A DNA stretch of 5,943 bases from Chloroflexaceae bacterium (GTDB lineage Bacteria > Chloroflexota > Chloroflexia > Chloroflexales > Chloroflexaceae). This document shows positions 5,283 to 5,943 of the stretch, in pieces. Each line of letters opens with the position of its first letter. Position 1 is the stretch's first letter. Under the pieces are notes generated by a model. It was not told the origin of the DNA. It ran no database searches and saw only the letters and a list, made by a program, of their open reading frames with translations. The DNA is taken from assembly GCA_026417815.1 (NCBI GenBank), contig JAOACN010000681.1, forward strand, positions 1 to 5,943, written 5' to 3'. The position numbers were made by a program, and so were the translations under genes.

Positions 5283-5289
5283 CAGCGCG

Positions 5290-5943
5290 ATGACCCTGTT
5301 GAGCGTCGGCGGCCTGACCAAATATTATGGCGCCGAACTAATTTTTGAAGATCTCAACTTCCAGGTGGCCCGGGGCGAGAAGGTCGCCCTGGTCGGGGTG
5401 AATGGCGCCGGCAAGAGCACTCTGCTGAAGATCATCGCCGGCCTGGAAAGCCCCGACGGGGGCCAGGCGGCCATCGCGCGCGGCGCCCGCATCGCCTATC
5501 TGGCTCAGGAGGTGCGCTTCGGCGGTGACCGTACCCTCTGGCAGGAGATGGAGCATGCCCTGGCGGCCCTGCGCGAACTGGAGGCGGAGATCCAGGCCCT
5601 CGAACCGGTGATTGCCGATACCGCCGCCCCGGGCTGGGAAGCGGCGATGGAGCGCTACGGCGAACTCTGCGCCCGCTTCGAGCACATGGGTGGCTATGAG
5701 GTCGAGCCGCGCATCAAGCGCACCCTGCAGGGCCTGGGGTTCCACGAGAGCCAGCACCACCAGCGCCTGGCCCAGTTCTCCGGCGGCCAGAAGACCCGCG
5801 CCGCCCTCGCCGCCGCCCTGCTCTCCGACCCCGACCTGCTGCTGCTCGATGAGCCGACCAATCACCTCGACCTGGCGGCGCTGGAATGGCTCGAACGCTT
5901 CCTGCGCGACTGGGACGGTACGCTGATCGTCGTCTCGCATGAC
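5290..5943 (+). CDS. ABC-F family ATPase, N-terminal part (cut by the window end)
   Basis: The 218 visible residues form the first ATP-binding cassette of an ABC-F protein. Such proteins have two cassettes in tandem and no membrane domain, and act at the ribosome as translation factors or, in some subgroups, antibiotic-protection factors. The motifs are intact and in order: Walker A GVNGAGKST (36-44), Q-loop Q73 in YLAQE, signature FSGGQ (163-167, Phe for the usual Leu), Walker B LLLLDEP (183-189) running into the ABC-F hallmark EPTNHLD (188-194), and the H-loop H217 in SHD, which are the last visible residues. A helical section with many Glu and Leu (about 82-131) forms the usual insert between Q-loop and signature. 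The interdomain linker that would separate EttA, Uup, YdiF or resistance subgroups lies beyond the window, so no symbol is given. It has its own promoter and a structured leader. A full-length protein would be expected to exceed 500 residues. Confidence 0.93.
   Translation, partial: MTLLSVGGLTKYYGAELIFEDLNFQVARGEKVALVGVNGAGKSTLLKIIAGLESPDGGQAAIARGARIAYLAQEVRFGGDRTLWQEMEHALAALRELEAEIQALEPVIADTAAPGWEAAMERYGELCARFEHMGGYEVEPRIKRTLQGLGFHESQHHQRLAQFSGGQKTRAALAAALLSDPDLLLLDEPTNHLDLAALEWLERFLRDWDGTLIVVSHD

Noticed and set aside
5275..5289. Upstream in-frame ATG for the ABC-F protein (adding MWSSA)
   Set aside because: No Shine-Dalgarno precedes it, whereas GGAG is ideally spaced for the ATG at 5290.
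5338..5940. 200-residue minus-strand frame opposite the ABC-F gene
   Set aside because: The plus strand carries every ABC motif in order, and the minus frame has no family signature.

Overview
The window is GC-rich throughout (about two thirds G+C or more by eye) and reads as a chromosomal segment of a high-GC bacterium. The best guess is a Chloroflexota member of the Chloroflexus/Roseiflexus type. Three things suggest this: a very large regulator with a SARP/BTAD head, a STAND-type NTPase and a TPR tail; intergenic regions full of GC-rich palindromic and heptameric repeats; and clean sigma-70-type promoters. The assignment is inference, because no rRNA or marker gene is present.

Layout. Bases 1-70 are the 3' flank of the first gene and hold a GC-rich hairpin that is one copy of a dispersed repeat. 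Bases 71-3166 (minus strand) encode a 1031-residue transcriptional regulator: winged helix, BTAD, ATPase, TPR. Bases 3167-3479 are a 313-bp divergent intergenic region. It contains tandem heptamers next to the regulator start, an 84-bp inverted-repeat element, a small hairpin, and a near-consensus promoter (TTGACG, 17 bp, TATAAT) reading rightward. That promoter drives a two-gene unit: an 80-residue short homologue of the cyclic-di-AMP receptor PstA/DarA (3480-3722), and a GT4-type glycosyltransferase (3719-4879) whose GTG start overlaps the preceding TGA.

Bases 4880-5289 are a 410-bp non-coding region dense in symmetry. It has a perfect 18-bp inverted repeat enclosing a 13-bp hairpin, a related 17-bp hairpin just outside, three copies of a C-rich phrase, and a second copy of the dispersed hairpin seen at the left edge. 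A second strong promoter (TTGACA, 16 bp, CATAAT) follows, with a GC hairpin in the predicted 5' leader. This leads into an ABC-F ATPase gene (5290 onward) that is cut by the window edge right after the H-loop of its first ATPase domain.

How the genes relate. Only the PstA-like gene and the glycosyltransferase are convincingly linked, by overlap and a shared promoter. This raises the possibility that a nucleotide-responsive, PII-like small protein is tied to envelope or exopolysaccharide glycosylation. The regulator and the ABC-F gene appear to be separate transcription units. I found no CRISPR array, tRNA, rRNA, transposase or defence cassette. The items most worth a second look are the short PstA-like protein and the repeat-rich intergenic regions.
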